Origin: Sphingomonas sp. HITSZ_GF
Lineage (GTDB): Bacteria > Pseudomonadota > Alphaproteobacteria > Sphingomonadales > Sphingomonadaceae
Length of the DNA: 64,000 nt
Reading direction: 5' to 3'
Assembly (NCBI RefSeq): GCF_029543155.1
Contig: NZ_JARQXA010000005.1
Coordinates: forward strand, 186,001 to 250,000
Of the stretch, positions 32,344-40,967 are shown piece after piece. The translations under genes were made by a program, and so were the position numbers. How positions within the stretch are numbered: position 1 is the stretch's first letter; each line of letters begins with the position of its first letter. The notes under the pieces are model-generated. The model was not told the DNA's origin, made no database searches, and saw only the letters and a list, made by a program, of their open reading frames with translations.

Positions 32344-34001
32344 GCGGCGATCAGCCGTTCGGCCTGGGCGCGGGCCTCGTCGGTGATCTCGGCGCCCGAG
32401 AGCATGCGCGCGATCTCCTCGCGCCGCTGGCCGGCGTCGAGCGGCGTCACGCCGGTGCGGGTCACCGTCCCATCATGGCTCTTGGCGATCAGCAGGTGCT
32501 GGGCGCCGCGCGCCGCCACTTGCGGGCTGTGCGTCACCACCAGCACCTGCGCGCTGTCCGCCAGCCGCGCCAGGCGTTCGCCGATGGCACTGGCCACCGC
32601 GCCGCCCACGCCGCGATCGATCTCGTCGAAGATCAGCGTCCGCGCCCCGCCTTCTTCGGCCAGCGCCACCTTCATCGCCAGGATGAAGCGCGACAGCTCG
32701 CCGCCCGAGGCGATCTTGATCAGCGGCGCGAACGGCGCACCCGGATTGGTCGAGACTTCGAACTCTACCCGGTCCATGCCGAAGCTCGACCAGTTCGCCT
32801 CGTCCTGCGGCTCCACCATGGTGCGGAAGCGCGCGGCATCGAGCTTGAGCGGCTTCAATTCGGTGGCGACCGCCGCATCGAGCCGGGCCGCCGCCATCGT
32901 CCGCAGCGCCGACAATGCCCTGGCCGCCTCGACATAGGCGCCATGCGCCTGGGTCACCGCCGCTTCCAGCCTGGCGATCCCGGCGCCGCCGCTCTGCACC
33001 CGCTCCAGCCTCCCGGCCAGTTCGTCGAGCAGCGCCGACAGATCGTCGGGCTGCACCCGGTGCTTGCGCGCGATCCCGCGCAGCTCGAACAGACGCGCCT
33101 CGTCGGCTTCCAGCGCGGCTGGGTCGAAGGCGAGCGCCTCGGCCGCCGCGTCGACCTTGTCCTGCGCCTCGGCCGCCTCGCCGATCGCACGGTCGATCGC
33201 GGCGAGCGCCTCGGCCAGTGCCTCATGATCATCGGCGATCCGCTCGAGCACCCGTGCCGCCTGGCGCAGCTGGCTCAGCCCGCCTTCCGATCCGTCGAGC
33301 AGCTCGGCGATCCCCTGCAGCTCGCCGGCGATCTTCTCGCCGCGCTGCATGCTTGCCCGGCGCTCGGCGAGGATCTCCTCCTCGCCCGCTTCCGGGGCCA
33401 GCGCGCGCAGCTCGGCAACGGCATGTTCGAGCCATTCGCGGTCGCGCTCGGCGACGTCCTGCTCGGCGCGGGCCACCGCCAGCGCCGCCTCGGCATCGCG
33501 CCACGCCTTGTGCGCGATCGCCACCGTACCCGTGTCGCAGCGCCCGAACGTGTCGAGCAGAGCCCGGTGCCCGCGCGGATTCAGCATGCCGCGATCGTCA
33601 TGCTGGCCGTGGATCTCGACAAGATGCGGCGCCAACTCGCGCAGCAGCCCGGCAGAGGCCGGCTGGTCGTTGAGGAAGGCGCGACTGCCGCCATCGGCCT
33701 TGACGATGCGCCGCACGATCAGCGGCTCGCCCGGCTCGAGCTCCAGCCCGTTCTGATGGAAGAGATTGGCGACTTCACCGTCGCGCGCCGGCGGCTCGAA
33801 GCTCGCGGTCACCACCGCCTGGGCCGCACCATGACGCACCAGCCCGGTCTCGCCGCGCGCGCCCAGCGCCAGCCCGAGCGCGTCGAGCAGGATCGATTTG
33901 CCCGCCCCGGTCTCGCCGGTGAGCACGCCGAGCCCGGCGCCGAACTCCAGGTCCAGCGCCTCGATCAGAACCACGTCGCGAATAGCCAGCGCAGTAAGCA
34001 T
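32340..34001 (-). CDS. recN: DNA repair protein RecN
   Basis: A 553-aa SMC-like ATPase of double-strand break repair. Walker A GETGAGKS is at residues 29-36 (LTGETGAGKSILLDALGLAL), two long helical arms meet in the middle, and the signature ASGGELSRFILAMKVAL and Walker B TLIFDEIDRGVGG are near the C-terminus. Length is standard. It is 48 bases downstream of bamD on the same strand, the usual alphaproteobacterial order. Cytoplasmic, nucleoid-associated. Confidence 0.95.
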   Translation of the reverse strand: MLTALAIRDVVLIEALDLEFGAGLGVLTGETGAGKSILLDALGLALGARGETGLVRHGAAQAVVTASFEPPARDGEVANLFHQNGLELEPGEPLIVRRIVKADGGSRAFLNDQPASAGLLRELAPHLVEIHGQHDDRGMLNPRGHRALLDTFGRCDTGTVAIAHKAWRDAEAALAVARAEQDVAERDREWLEHAVAELRALAPEAGEEEILAERRASMQRGEKIAGELQGIAELLDGSEGGLSQLRQAARVLERIADDHEALAEALAAIDRAIGEAAEAQDKVDAAAEALAFDPAALEADEARLFELRGIARKHRVQPDDLSALLDELAGRLERVQSGGAGIARLEAAVTQAHGAYVEAARALSALRTMAAARLDAAVATELKPLKLDAARFRTMVEPQDEANWSSFGMDRVEFEVSTNPGAPFAPLIKIASGGELSRFILAMKVALAEEGGARTLIFDEIDRGVGGAVASAIGERLARLADSAQVLVVTHSPQVAARGAQHLLIAKSHDGTVTRTGVTPLDAGQRREEIARMLSGAEITDEARAQAERLIAA

Positions 34002-34049
34002 GCGCCTGCCCCTATCGCAGGAACTTAACGAGAACGAAAGCCCCGAGCA

Positions 34050-34865
34050 TCAGCTCGCGGGCTTGGCCACCGCCTGCGCCGCCTGAACCTTGTCCTGGTT
34101 CGACTGCATCAGCTTGTAGGCATGCTCGTACCAGTCGGTGCCCGGATAGTTGGCACCCAGCACCGCCGCCGCCTTGTTGGCTTCCTCGGGCATGCCGAGC
34201 GCCAGATAGCTTTCGGTCAGGCGCAGCAGCGCTTCGGGCACGTGCGTGGTGGTCTGGTACTGGTCGACCACGGTGCGGAAGCGCAGCGTCGCCGCCAGCC
34301 ACTGGCCGCGCGTCTCGTAGAAGCGGCCGATCTCCATTTCCTTGCCGGCCAGATGGTCGCGGACAAGGTCGATCTTCAGGCGCGCATCGGCGGCGTACTT
34401 GGTGTTCGGATAGCGGCGGGTCAGCTCGCCCAGCGAATCGAGCGCCTGCTGGGTGATCTTCTGGTCGCGCTGCACGTCCTGGATCTGCTCGTAATAGCAC
34501 AGGCCGATCAGGTAATAGGCATAGGGCGCATCGCGGTTGCCCGGGTGGACCGCCAGGAAGCGCTGCGCCGAGGAGATGGATTCGGTGTAGTCGCGGTTCA
34601 GATAATAGCTGAACGCGCCCATCAGCTGCGCGCGGCGCGCCCAGACCGAATAGGGATGCTGGCGCTCCACTTCGTCGAACAGCGCCGCAGCCAGCTTGTA
34701 CTGGTGCGAATCGAGCTTCTGCTTGGCAGTGGAATAGAGCGTGCCGACGTCACGCGCGACATAGGGCAGGTCCTTGCCGCCGCTCTTCTTGGCGCAACCG
34801 GCCATCGAGAGCGCGAGAACCGGGAGAAGAGCGAGCGCGAGCGCGCGGGTCGTAGGAGTACGCAT
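34050..34865 (-). CDS. bamD: outer membrane assembly lipoprotein BamD
   Basis: A 271-aa lipoprotein of the BAM complex. Lipobox ALSMAGC ends the signal (Cys near residue 24). TPR helices follow: LYSTAKQKLDSHQYKLAAAL, VERQHPYSVWARRAQLMGAF, then AQRFLAVHPGN and the RYPNTKYAADARLKIDLVRD repeat. This is the YfiO/ComL family. It assembles beta-barrel proteins with BamA at the inner face of the outer membrane. recN follows. Upstream is a family D palindrome shared with the divergent isomerase gene. Confidence 0.95.
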   Translation of the reverse strand: MRTPTTRALALALLPVLALSMAGCAKKSGGKDLPYVARDVGTLYSTAKQKLDSHQYKLAAALFDEVERQHPYSVWARRAQLMGAFSYYLNRDYTESISSAQRFLAVHPGNRDAPYAYYLIGLCYYEQIQDVQRDQKITQQALDSLGELTRRYPNTKYAADARLKIDLVRDHLAGKEMEIGRFYETRGQWLAATLRFRTVVDQYQTTTHVPEALLRLTESYLALGMPEEANKAAAVLGANYPGTDWYEHAYKLMQSNQDKVQAAQAVAKPAS

Positions 34866-34939
34866 GGACGGGGGTCTTAGACCGGTCCGGTGGCGTCAAA
34901 CAATCCTTTTCGCGGCCTCTTTGTGTCAGAGCTGCACCG

Positions 34940-35003
34940 GCCCTCTCCCCCACCCGGCCTCCCACAAGATAATGCCGTTGGGAGGCCAGGTGGGAGAGCG
35001 GGC
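34940..35003. repeat. REP-like inverted repeat, family D
   Basis: GCCCTCTCCCCCACCCGGCC plus TCCCA pairs with a nearly exact complement across a 14-base loop. It matches the element at 3071-3134, including the flank GGGCCGGCACC. It sits between the divergent bamD and isomerase starts. Confidence 0.82.
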
Positions 35004-35087
35004 CGGCACCGCAGACAAAAAGGCGCGGCGGGAGCCGAGACAGGTTCCGTGCGTTGCGCTAACGAACCTGAATTCGGGAGGGATTTC

Positions 35088-35912
35088 GTGACTGCAACCT
35101 TGCTGGCAACCCATCGTGTCGAGAAGCCCTGGGGCCGCCATACCCTGTGGCCCGGCTTCGCCGACCCCGCACCCGGTGGAGAGCCGGTGGGCGAAATCTG
35201 GTTCCAGACGCCCGGGAACGACAGCCCCGACCTGCTGATCAAATATCTGTTCACCAGCGAGAAGCTGTCGGTGCAGGTACATCCGGACGACGCCCAGGCG
35301 CGCGCCGCCGGCTATCCGCGCGGCAAGGACGAATGCTGGGTGGTGCTCGCGGCCGAGCCCGACGCGACGATCGGCCTCGGCACGATTCGCCCGGTTCCCT
35401 CCGACGAGCTTCGCACCGCATCGCTCGATGGCTCGGTCGAGCACCTGCTCGACTGGAAGCCGGTGAAGGCCGGGGATTTCATCTATTCGCCGGCGCGCAC
35501 CGTCCATGCGATCGGCGCGGGCGTTACCGTCATCGAGATTCAACAGAATGTCGACCTGACCTATCGCCTCTACGACTATGGCCGCCCGCGCGAACTGCAT
35601 CTCGAGGAAGCGGTGGCTGCGGCCGATGCCAAGCCGTTCGAGCCGGCCCCGGCGCCTGCGAACCAGAGCAACGAGCGCAAGATCCTGGTCGAGGGTCCGA
35701 AATTCGTGGTCGAGCGCTTGCCCGGCGGCCACCACCGCATCGAGCTGCCCGAGGGCACGCCCGGCTGGTTCGTTCCGGTAACCGGGCGCGGGGTCGCGGA
35801 CGGCGTGCCCTGGCAGGCCGGCGAATGCCTGTTGCTCGACGGCATGTGCGAGATCGAGGCGGAGATGGGCAGCGACCTGCTCTTCGCCTATCCCGGTTCG
35901 CAGCGCCTCTAG
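35088..35912 (+). CDS. class I mannose-6-phosphate isomerase-like protein
   Basis: A 274-aa cupin-fold isomerase of the short type I phosphomannose isomerase branch. KPWGRHTLWPGF and VGEIWFQTPG open the family. The zinc ligands are in SVQVHPDDAQ (residues 61-70) and GKDECWVVL, with a further His in YSPARTVHAIGAG near 139. It interconverts fructose-6-P and mannose-6-P, feeding GDP-mannose and exopolysaccharide. The start is GTG at 35088, with GGGAGGG ahead; upstream extension would run into the repeat. It is followed after 21 bases by an unusual membrane-dehydrogenase fusion, suggesting a joint sugar function. Confidence 0.85.
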   Translation: MTATLLATHRVEKPWGRHTLWPGFADPAPGGEPVGEIWFQTPGNDSPDLLIKYLFTSEKLSVQVHPDDAQARAAGYPRGKDECWVVLAAEPDATIGLGTIRPVPSDELRTASLDGSVEHLLDWKPVKAGDFIYSPARTVHAIGAGVTVIEIQQNVDLTYRLYDYGRPRELHLEEAVAAADAKPFEPAPAPANQSNERKILVEGPKFVVERLPGGHHRIELPEGTPGWFVPVTGRGVADGVPWQAGECLLLDGMCEIEAEMGSDLLFAYPGSQRL

Positions 35913-35933
35913 CGGCGCTGCAAGGGGGCGACA

Positions 35934-37820
35934 TTGAGCCGGAAACCGATTGGCGCGTGGCTGGGGGACTATTTCGACCAGGTCGCCGGCGTGCCGCCGC
36001 CTTCGGTTTCGCTATGGGGCGCCAAGCCCTCGCTTCTGGCGCAGTTCTTCGCGGGGCTTTTCTTCGCCGCGCGTTGCCTGAGTCCGTTGCAGCATATCAA
36101 GCGCTGGCAGCGCACCCATAAGCGATCCGACAAGAGCCGCCCGGATTTCGAGGCGCGCGACACCGAAGTCTATTTCATCACCATATTCGCCCTGGCTGCC
36201 GCGCTCTACGCGGTGCTGTGGTGGATCCCGCCGATCGGGCCGCTCTGGTCTTTCGGCTTTGCCGATGGCGGCCGCACGGTCGCCGTGGTGCTGCACCTGC
36301 TGCTGCGCACGTTCGCCGCGATCGTCTTTTTCGAGAGCTTCGTCTGGGTCAGCTATTATCTGCTCTGGCGCAATTTCGCCGAGCCGGTCTTCACGCTGTT
36401 CCACCCAGCGGAATATTTCGTGCTGTTCCCGTTGATGCTCGGCATCCAGTGCTTCAGCATCGCGCTGTGGCAGGGGCAGCCGGTCTTCCCGATCTTCGTC
36501 GCGCTGCTGGGCGGCCCCGGCGACGACAAGCCGATCGTCGCGGTGCTCAGCCAGTATTTCATGGTAGTGATCATCGCCAATCTGCTCAGCATGTTCCCCA
36601 CCACCAAGTTTCGCGCCAGCCCGCTGTTCAACCTGATCGGCGCAGGCGATGTCGTCGCCCGCAAGATGGTGCCTGCGCTGCTCCGCGCGGAGCGGGACAC
36701 CACCGCTCGCCATCTCCATGTCTATAGCCTGGGCACGGCCGACGACGCGGTTCGCGCGATCCGCGACCAGAGCGTGCGCGTGCACCTGTTCGACGGATCG
36801 CGCGAGCAGGCCGAAAAGGAAGTCCTGAAGCGCGTGCTCGCCAACGGATCGCCGGCAATCATCGCCTCGCCTTCCAATTCCCATTTTCGATACCTGATGG
36901 CGCTCAACGCCGCCGGCGTACGGTTCGCGGTGGAGAAGCCGATCACCAGCCTGCCGCAGGAGATCAAGGTCTTCATCGACAGCCCCGCAGTGTTCCGCGA
37001 CCGGATGTTCGCGCTCAGCTATTACGGCCTCGAGAAGGCGCTGCCGCTCACCTATCTGCTGACCGGGAACCACCATTTCGAGAGCTTCCTCAAAATCGAG
37101 GGCGGCGATTCGCGCCCGATCCATTTCGCCGCCCCCGAATTGCTGCGCGCGCTGGGCAAGCTCAAGTCTTTCAGGATCGACCTGGTCGAGACGGCGGAGC
37201 GATCCCCGACGGCGGACAGCCGGGCCTGGACCGAAGAAGGCGGCCCGCACGGCCTGTTGTTCGAGACGATGATCCATGTCCTGCTGCTCGCGCACAAGCT
37301 CCTGCAGCAGCAGGGCAAGTCGATCGCGCCGTTCGCGCCCGCGATGATCGGCGGCGCCTCCACCGAGGCAGTCGTCGCGGATGCCACCACCTTCCTGCGC
37401 TTCGACGGCACGATCGACGGGATCGAGATCGCACTCGCCTGCGGGAAATACGCCGATGCCGGCAATGCGAAGCGCGGCGGCTCGGCGGTCTATGAGCATG
37501 GCCGCATCGACTTCGATTTCGATGCCCTGCGTTGCAGCGTGCAGCTGGACAACGGCCGTTCCGCGACGCTGCGGGTCTCCGAGCCCTGGTGCGCGGTCAA
37601 CTACGCGGTGCAGATGGACCTCGTCGACAAGTTCTTCAAATCGGGCTGGACCGACATACGTTTCGACGATTTCGAGGACCAGGTCGTCGTACTGCGCTGG
37701 ATCCGCGACGCTGTGCTGCAGATCGGCGAGACCTTTTCCTATGGACCGGACGGCGCGGGCTTCGACCGTCTCGCCACCGCCCTGAGCACGAAAGCTGAAC
37801 CGGGCCCGACCGCCACGTAG
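35934..37820 (+). CDS. membrane protein fused to a Gfo/Idh/MocA-type oxidoreductase
   Basis: A 628-aa protein. Residues 1-225 hold four or five hydrophobic helices (VYFITIFALAAALYAVLWW, VVLHLLLRTFAAIVFF, YFVLFPLMLGIQCFSIALW, YFMVVIIANLLSMF). Residues 230-620 are a Gfo/Idh/MocA-like sugar dehydrogenase: NLIGAGDVVARKMVPALL is the dinucleotide fold, IIASPSNSHFRYLMAL and VEKPIT (about 333-338) the catalytic-face motifs. The start is TTG with GGGGG seven bases upstream. It follows a mannose-6-P isomerase-like gene, so the substrate is probably an activated or polymer-linked sugar. I know no characterised member with this architecture; the membrane half is unrecognised. Confidence 0.78.
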   Translation: MSRKPIGAWLGDYFDQVAGVPPPSVSLWGAKPSLLAQFFAGLFFAARCLSPLQHIKRWQRTHKRSDKSRPDFEARDTEVYFITIFALAAALYAVLWWIPPIGPLWSFGFADGGRTVAVVLHLLLRTFAAIVFFESFVWVSYYLLWRNFAEPVFTLFHPAEYFVLFPLMLGIQCFSIALWQGQPVFPIFVALLGGPGDDKPIVAVLSQYFMVVIIANLLSMFPTTKFRASPLFNLIGAGDVVARKMVPALLRAERDTTARHLHVYSLGTADDAVRAIRDQSVRVHLFDGSREQAEKEVLKRVLANGSPAIIASPSNSHFRYLMALNAAGVRFAVEKPITSLPQEIKVFIDSPAVFRDRMFALSYYGLEKALPLTYLLTGNHHFESFLKIEGGDSRPIHFAAPELLRALGKLKSFRIDLVETAERSPTADSRAWTEEGGPHGLLFETMIHVLLLAHKLLQQQGKSIAPFAPAMIGGASTEAVVADATTFLRFDGTIDGIEIALACGKYADAGNAKRGGSAVYEHGRIDFDFDALRCSVQLDNGRSATLRVSEPWCAVNYAVQMDLVDKFFKSGWTDIRFDDFEDQVVVLRWIRDAVLQIGETFSYGPDGAGFDRLATALSTKAEPGPTAT

Positions 37821-37841
37821 TTTCCCGTTCACGCAACCCGT

Positions 37842-37868
37842 CCCGCTCCGGCACGTTGGTGGAGCGGG
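37842..37868 (+). terminator. hairpin after the fusion gene
   Basis: CCCGCTCC and GGAGCGGG pair across an 11-base loop between the fusion gene and the next ribosome site. It has no T-tract, so it may only modulate read-through. Confidence 0.35.
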
Positions 37869-37889
37869 AGAAACAAACGGAGAGAATCC

Positions 37890-38423
37890 ATGCGTACCCT
37901 TTTCCTCGCCGCGGTTGCCGCGGCAGCCTTCGCGACGCCGGCTGCGGCACAGGGCTGGAACGAGCGCGAGGCCCGGGCGGACTGCCGCCACGATCTGCGC
38001 AATTCCGACTCGCGCGGTGAATATCGTCGCGAGCTGCGCGACTGCCGCAACGACATCGCCCAGGCCCAGCGCCGGGACGATCGCGAGTGGCGCCGCGATT
38101 ATCGCCGTTATCGCAACTACGACTATAACCGCCTGCCCCCGGGCGAGCGCTACTACAACCCGGCCGACTATTACCGCGACGGCCGCTATTATCGCGAGCG
38201 CCGCCTGACGCGGAACGACCGCGTCTATCGCGGCAATGACGGGCGCTATTATTGCCGCCGCTCGGACGGCACGACCGGCCTGATCGTGGGCGGCGTCGCC
38301 GGCGGCCTGCTCGGCAATTCGCTGTCGAACGGCCGCAACGCCACCCTGGGCACGCTGCTCGGCGCGGCTGCGGGTGCGGCGATCGGCTCGTCGATCGATC
38401 GCGGCGACGTGCGCTGCCGCTAA
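37890..38423 (+). CDS. glycine-zipper exported protein (17 kDa antigen-like)
   Basis: A 177-aa exported protein. Signal peptide TLFLAAVAAAAFATPAAAQG, then a highly charged region of Arg/Asp/Tyr repeats (RRDYRRYRNYDYNRLPPGER), then a C-terminal glycine zipper GLIVGGVAGGLLGNSL with LLGAAAGAAIGSSIDRGD, as in Rickettsia 17-kDa surface antigen family proteins. The zipper likely inserts in the outer membrane. GGAGAG precedes the ATG. A clear terminator follows. The Arg/Tyr-rich middle could bind RNA or polysaccharide, but that is a guess. Confidence 0.82.
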   Translation: MRTLFLAAVAAAAFATPAAAQGWNEREARADCRHDLRNSDSRGEYRRELRDCRNDIAQAQRRDDREWRRDYRRYRNYDYNRLPPGERYYNPADYYRDGRYYRERRLTRNDRVYRGNDGRYYCRRSDGTTGLIVGGVAGGLLGNSLSNGRNATLGTLLGAAAGAAIGSSIDRGDVRCR

Positions 38424-38459
38424 GCCTTCGGGCTTGATGCTTGCCACGCAGGCAGAGAA

Positions 38460-38490
38460 GGGGTCCGGCGGAAACGCCGGACCCTTTTTC
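38460..38490 (+). terminator. rho-independent terminator
   Basis: GGGTCCGGC and GCCGGACCC flank GGAAAC and are followed by TTTTTCC. It ends the glycine-zipper gene. Confidence 0.92.
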
Positions 38491-38518
38491 CTGTGCGTGA
38501 AACGGGACCTTCCCTTCT

Positions 38519-38627
38519 CGTCACCCCGGCCTTGTGCCGGGGTCCACCGGGAGTCGTGGGCTGGACAAGAAGCGCTTTACGCATCGCGTGCGGCAGCGTG
38601 GCCCCCGGCACGAGGCCGGGGTGACGG
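38519..38627. repeat. REP-like pair, family B
   Basis: Left arm CGTCACCCCGGCCTTGTGCC with GGGGTCCACC; right arm starts GGCCCCCGGCAC and ends GGTGACGG. Nearly identical to 8807-8915 apart from the spacer. Confidence 0.88.
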
Positions 38628-38655
38628 AGTGGGGGGCTCTAAAGCTACGCGAAGA

Positions 38656-38877
38656 TCAGAAGATGAAGCCGCCCAGCCACAGGCGGACGAGGCCGACCAG
38701 CGCGACGACGATGTTGAGGTTGCGCCCGGTGTTCGAGTCCGAGAGCGCGCCCAGCGCCAGCCCGATCACGGCGACCGGGATCACCATGTAGTTGAGCCAG
38801 CCCAGGAACGGGATCAGCGCGATCAGCATCAGCGGCAGGGCAATGATGCCAACAAGGATCGAGATCAGGTTCAGCAT
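38656..38877 (-). CDS. small two-helix membrane protein
   Basis: A 73-aa hydrophobic protein: helix one ISILVGIIALPLMLIALIPF, helix two VIPVAVIGLALGALS, then a short loop (DSNTGRNLN) and a third weak segment IVVALVGLVRLWLGGFIF. The ATG at 38877 is preferred over an upstream TTG, though its ribosome site is weak. It resembles small inner-membrane proteins of unknown role. Downstream lies a family B repeat. Confidence 0.6.
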   Translation of the reverse strand: MLNLISILVGIIALPLMLIALIPFLGWLNYMVIPVAVIGLALGALSDSNTGRNLNIVVALVGLVRLWLGGFIF

Positions 38878-38923
38878 GGTCGCCGCTATATCCCAACGAT
38901 AGTGTGTTAGCAATATATAACAG

Positions 38924-39511
38924 TCAGGCCGCGAGCGGGATCAGCACCTCGGTCCTGCGCAGCCGCGCCGGGGTGAAGGGCGAATTGTAGAAGGCGTGCT
39001 CCACCGGCCCGGCGGGGCGCAGCCCGTTGGCGCCGATCCAGGCGCGCAGCTCCGCCTCGTGCGCATCGAGCGCGCCTTCGCTGTCCTGCCCGGCGAAGCG
39101 CAGCGCCGCGATCCGCCGCGCCGGCAGCGTGCGCAGCCGCACGCCGTCCCCGGTATCGCCAAGCGCGTCGACCGCGGCATCGGCGGGCATCAGCAGCCGG
39201 GTACGCCAGCCGCGGCCGTCCTCGTCGCCATCGGCGAACACCGGCACCGGCATCCGCGCATGCGGGCTCCCGCGGCCGAACACATGGTCGGCCAGTCGGG
39301 TAAAGCCGACCGAGAGCGCCGCCTGGCGCAGCCCGGGGACGACCACTTCGGCCACCAGCAGCCTGGGATAGTCGCGCACACTGAAATCGCCGTCGCGCGT
39401 CACCGTCTGGAATGCGGCATCCTCACGGGATCGGGAAAGCAGGACATAGCCGATGCCGGCCGCCACAGCGGCGGCCACGCCGGCGCCGATCATCCTCGCG
39501 TTGATCTGCAT
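38924..39511 (-). CDS. SOUL family haem-binding protein
   Basis: A 195-aa membrane-anchored protein: an N-terminal helix (MIGAGVAAAVAAGIGYVLLS) followed by a SOUL/HBP domain. FSVRDYPRLLVAEVVVPG, SVGFTRLADHVFG, and the family ending EHAFYNSPFTPARLRRTEVL are distinctive. SOUL proteins bind haem or porphyrins loosely; the bacterial role is unknown. The ATG at 39511 has AAGGGG upstream, while the longer frame would add an unlikely tail. Monocistronic. Confidence 0.82.
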   Translation of the reverse strand: MQINARMIGAGVAAAVAAGIGYVLLSRSREDAAFQTVTRDGDFSVRDYPRLLVAEVVVPGLRQAALSVGFTRLADHVFGRGSPHARMPVPVFADGDEDGRGWRTRLLMPADAAVDALGDTGDGVRLRTLPARRIAALRFAGQDSEGALDAHEAELRAWIGANGLRPAGPVEHAFYNSPFTPARLRRTEVLIPLAA

Positions 39512-39659
39512 GCACACCCCTTCGATCGTTCGGCAGACTACGCACAGGATCCGTCCGGGGTTCCGCTTATGGTTAACAGGGCTGTGGACAGAAATCCATC
39601 GTGCCCAAGCCTTCCTTAACCCTCCTGCGCCATAACCCTTCGCGCAAAGGAGCGTGTTC

Positions 39660-40397
39660 ATGGCCCGTAGCCACCCTTATCTGCTGATGCTTGCCCTGCC
39701 CCTGGCGCTTGCCGGGTGCGGCAGCCGCGGCAGCCTGGGCGATGTTTCGGATAGCGAGAGCGGTAACGCCGCCGATCCGGCGCTTGCCAGCGCGCTCCAG
39801 GGCCAGATCATGGTCGACCCCCAGCTCGGCCGCCAGGCCAATGGCGATGCGGTGCGTCCGCCGGCCCAGCCCTATTCGGGCGGCGTGCCCAGCGATGCCG
39901 TTGCCGCCAATGGCGACCGCATCGACAACGGCCAGCTGCTGAAGACGCCCGCGCCGACCCAGGCCGACAAGAGCTGCACCCAGTGCGCCGCGGCGCGCGA
40001 GAGCGTGACGCTGGGCGGCCTCGCCGCGCGCCAGAAGGACGGCAAGACCAACCAGTGCGCTTCGTCGCTGCAGTACGCCGCGGGCTGGGCCCAGCGCCTG
40101 CCGCACGACCTGCCGCTCTATCCCCAGGCCCGCGTGACCGAGGCGGCGGGCAGCACTGCCGGCCAGTGCCAGCTTCGCGTGGTCAGCTTCTCCTCGCCCC
40201 AGCCGATGCAGGTGATGCTCGACTGGTACTACACCAAGGCGATCCGCGGCGGCTATTCGAGCGAGCATCAGGTCGACGGCCAGGAGCACATCCTCGGCGG
40301 CACCCGCGACAAGGATGGCGGCGCCTACGTGCTGTTCCTGACGACCCGCCCCGACGGCGGCACCGACATCGACTTGGTCGCGAACAACGGGATTTGA
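39660..40397 (+). CDS. lipoprotein of unknown function
   Basis: A 245-aa lipoprotein. The signal ends in the lipobox LALAGC (Cys near residue 20). A disordered Ala/Gln/Pro linker leads to CTQCAAARESVTLG and a C-terminal domain (SSLQYAAGWAQRLPHDLPLY, then VTEAAGSTAGQCQLRVVSFS, VMLDWYYTKAIRGGYSSEHQ) that looks alpha/beta. The start at 39660 has AAGGAG seven bases upstream. I do not recognise a named family; similar lipoproteins occur across sphingomonads. The downstream gap holds a repeat pair. Confidence 0.75.
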   Translation: MARSHPYLLMLALPLALAGCGSRGSLGDVSDSESGNAADPALASALQGQIMVDPQLGRQANGDAVRPPAQPYSGGVPSDAVAANGDRIDNGQLLKTPAPTQADKSCTQCAAARESVTLGGLAARQKDGKTNQCASSLQYAAGWAQRLPHDLPLYPQARVTEAAGSTAGQCQLRVVSFSSPQPMQVMLDWYYTKAIRGGYSSEHQVDGQEHILGGTRDKDGGAYVLFLTTRPDGGTDIDLVANNGI

Positions 40398-40438
40398 TCG
40401 AGGGCGCAGCGCTTTCCAGCCGGCAGTTCCAAAGCCTT

Positions 40439-40527
40439 CGTCACGCTGAACTTGTTTCAGGGTCCAACTCTCCATGAGCGACATCGCCCGCGGCACCTTG
40501 GATGCTGAAACAAGTTCAGCATGACGA
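40439..40527. repeat. REP-like pair, family E
   Basis: CGTCACGCTGAACTTGTTTC with AGGGTCC is mirrored by GGATGCTGAAACAAGTTCAGC with ATGACG at 40500-40526. This family is less GC-rich than the others and occurs once here. Confidence 0.8.
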
Positions 40528-40589
40528 CGGAAATGGTTCGATCAAATAGCAAGGTTCCCCTCTCCACGATTCCGCGCTAACCGCTGCGG

Positions 40590-40967
40590 ATGCCACCCAT
40601 CCTCCTCGTCATGCTCGGCGGCGCCTTCGGCTCCGCAGCACGCTTCCTGACAGGCAAGCTCACGCTCGCCTGGTTCGGGCCGGATTATCCGTGGGGAACG
40701 CTGGCGGTGAACCTGATCGGCGGCTTCCTGATGGGCGCGCTGGCCGGCACGCTCGCCAGGATCGGCCAGGGCGGCGAGCAGTGGCGCCTGCTGATCGGCG
40801 TCGGCATGCTCGGCGGCTTCACCACCTTCTCCGCCTTCACCCTCGACCTGATGAACATGATCGAGCGCGGCGACTATGGCATGGGCCTGGCCTATATCCT
40901 TGCCTCTGTCGTCGGCTCGGCGCTCGCGCTGTTCGCCGGCCTGAGCCTGTTGCGAGCCCTTCCATGA
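40590..40967 (+). CDS. crcB: fluoride channel CrcB/Fluc
   Basis: A 125-aa four-helix channel that exports fluoride. GGAFGSAARFLTGKL, the central PWGTLAVNLIGGFLMGAL, and the signature GVGMLGGFTTFSAFTLD with its phenylalanine box are all present. It functions as a dual-topology dimer in the inner membrane. No fluoride riboswitch fold is evident upstream. It begins a run of overlapping genes: the stop shares ATGA with the rluC start. Confidence 0.93.
   Translation: MPPILLVMLGGAFGSAARFLTGKLTLAWFGPDYPWGTLAVNLIGGFLMGALAGTLARIGQGGEQWRLLIGVGMLGGFTTFSAFTLDLMNMIERGDYGMGLAYILASVVGSALALFAGLSLLRALP

Noticed and set aside
31548..34028. An 826-aa plus-strand frame over recN
   Set aside because: It crosses two recognised genes on both strands and is Arg/Gly/His-rich; shadow of recN.
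34890..35087. N-terminal extension of the mannose-6-P isomerase
   Set aside because: It would translate through a family D palindrome; the GTG at 35088 has a strong ribosome site.
36012..38447. An 811-aa minus-strand frame over the fusion gene and the glycine-zipper gene
   Set aside because: Composition is typical of antisense in GC-rich DNA, and both genes on the other strand have clear signals.
40398..40589. Possible fluoride riboswitch before crcB
   Set aside because: I could not find the conserved pseudoknot sequences; the gap is mostly a repeat pair.
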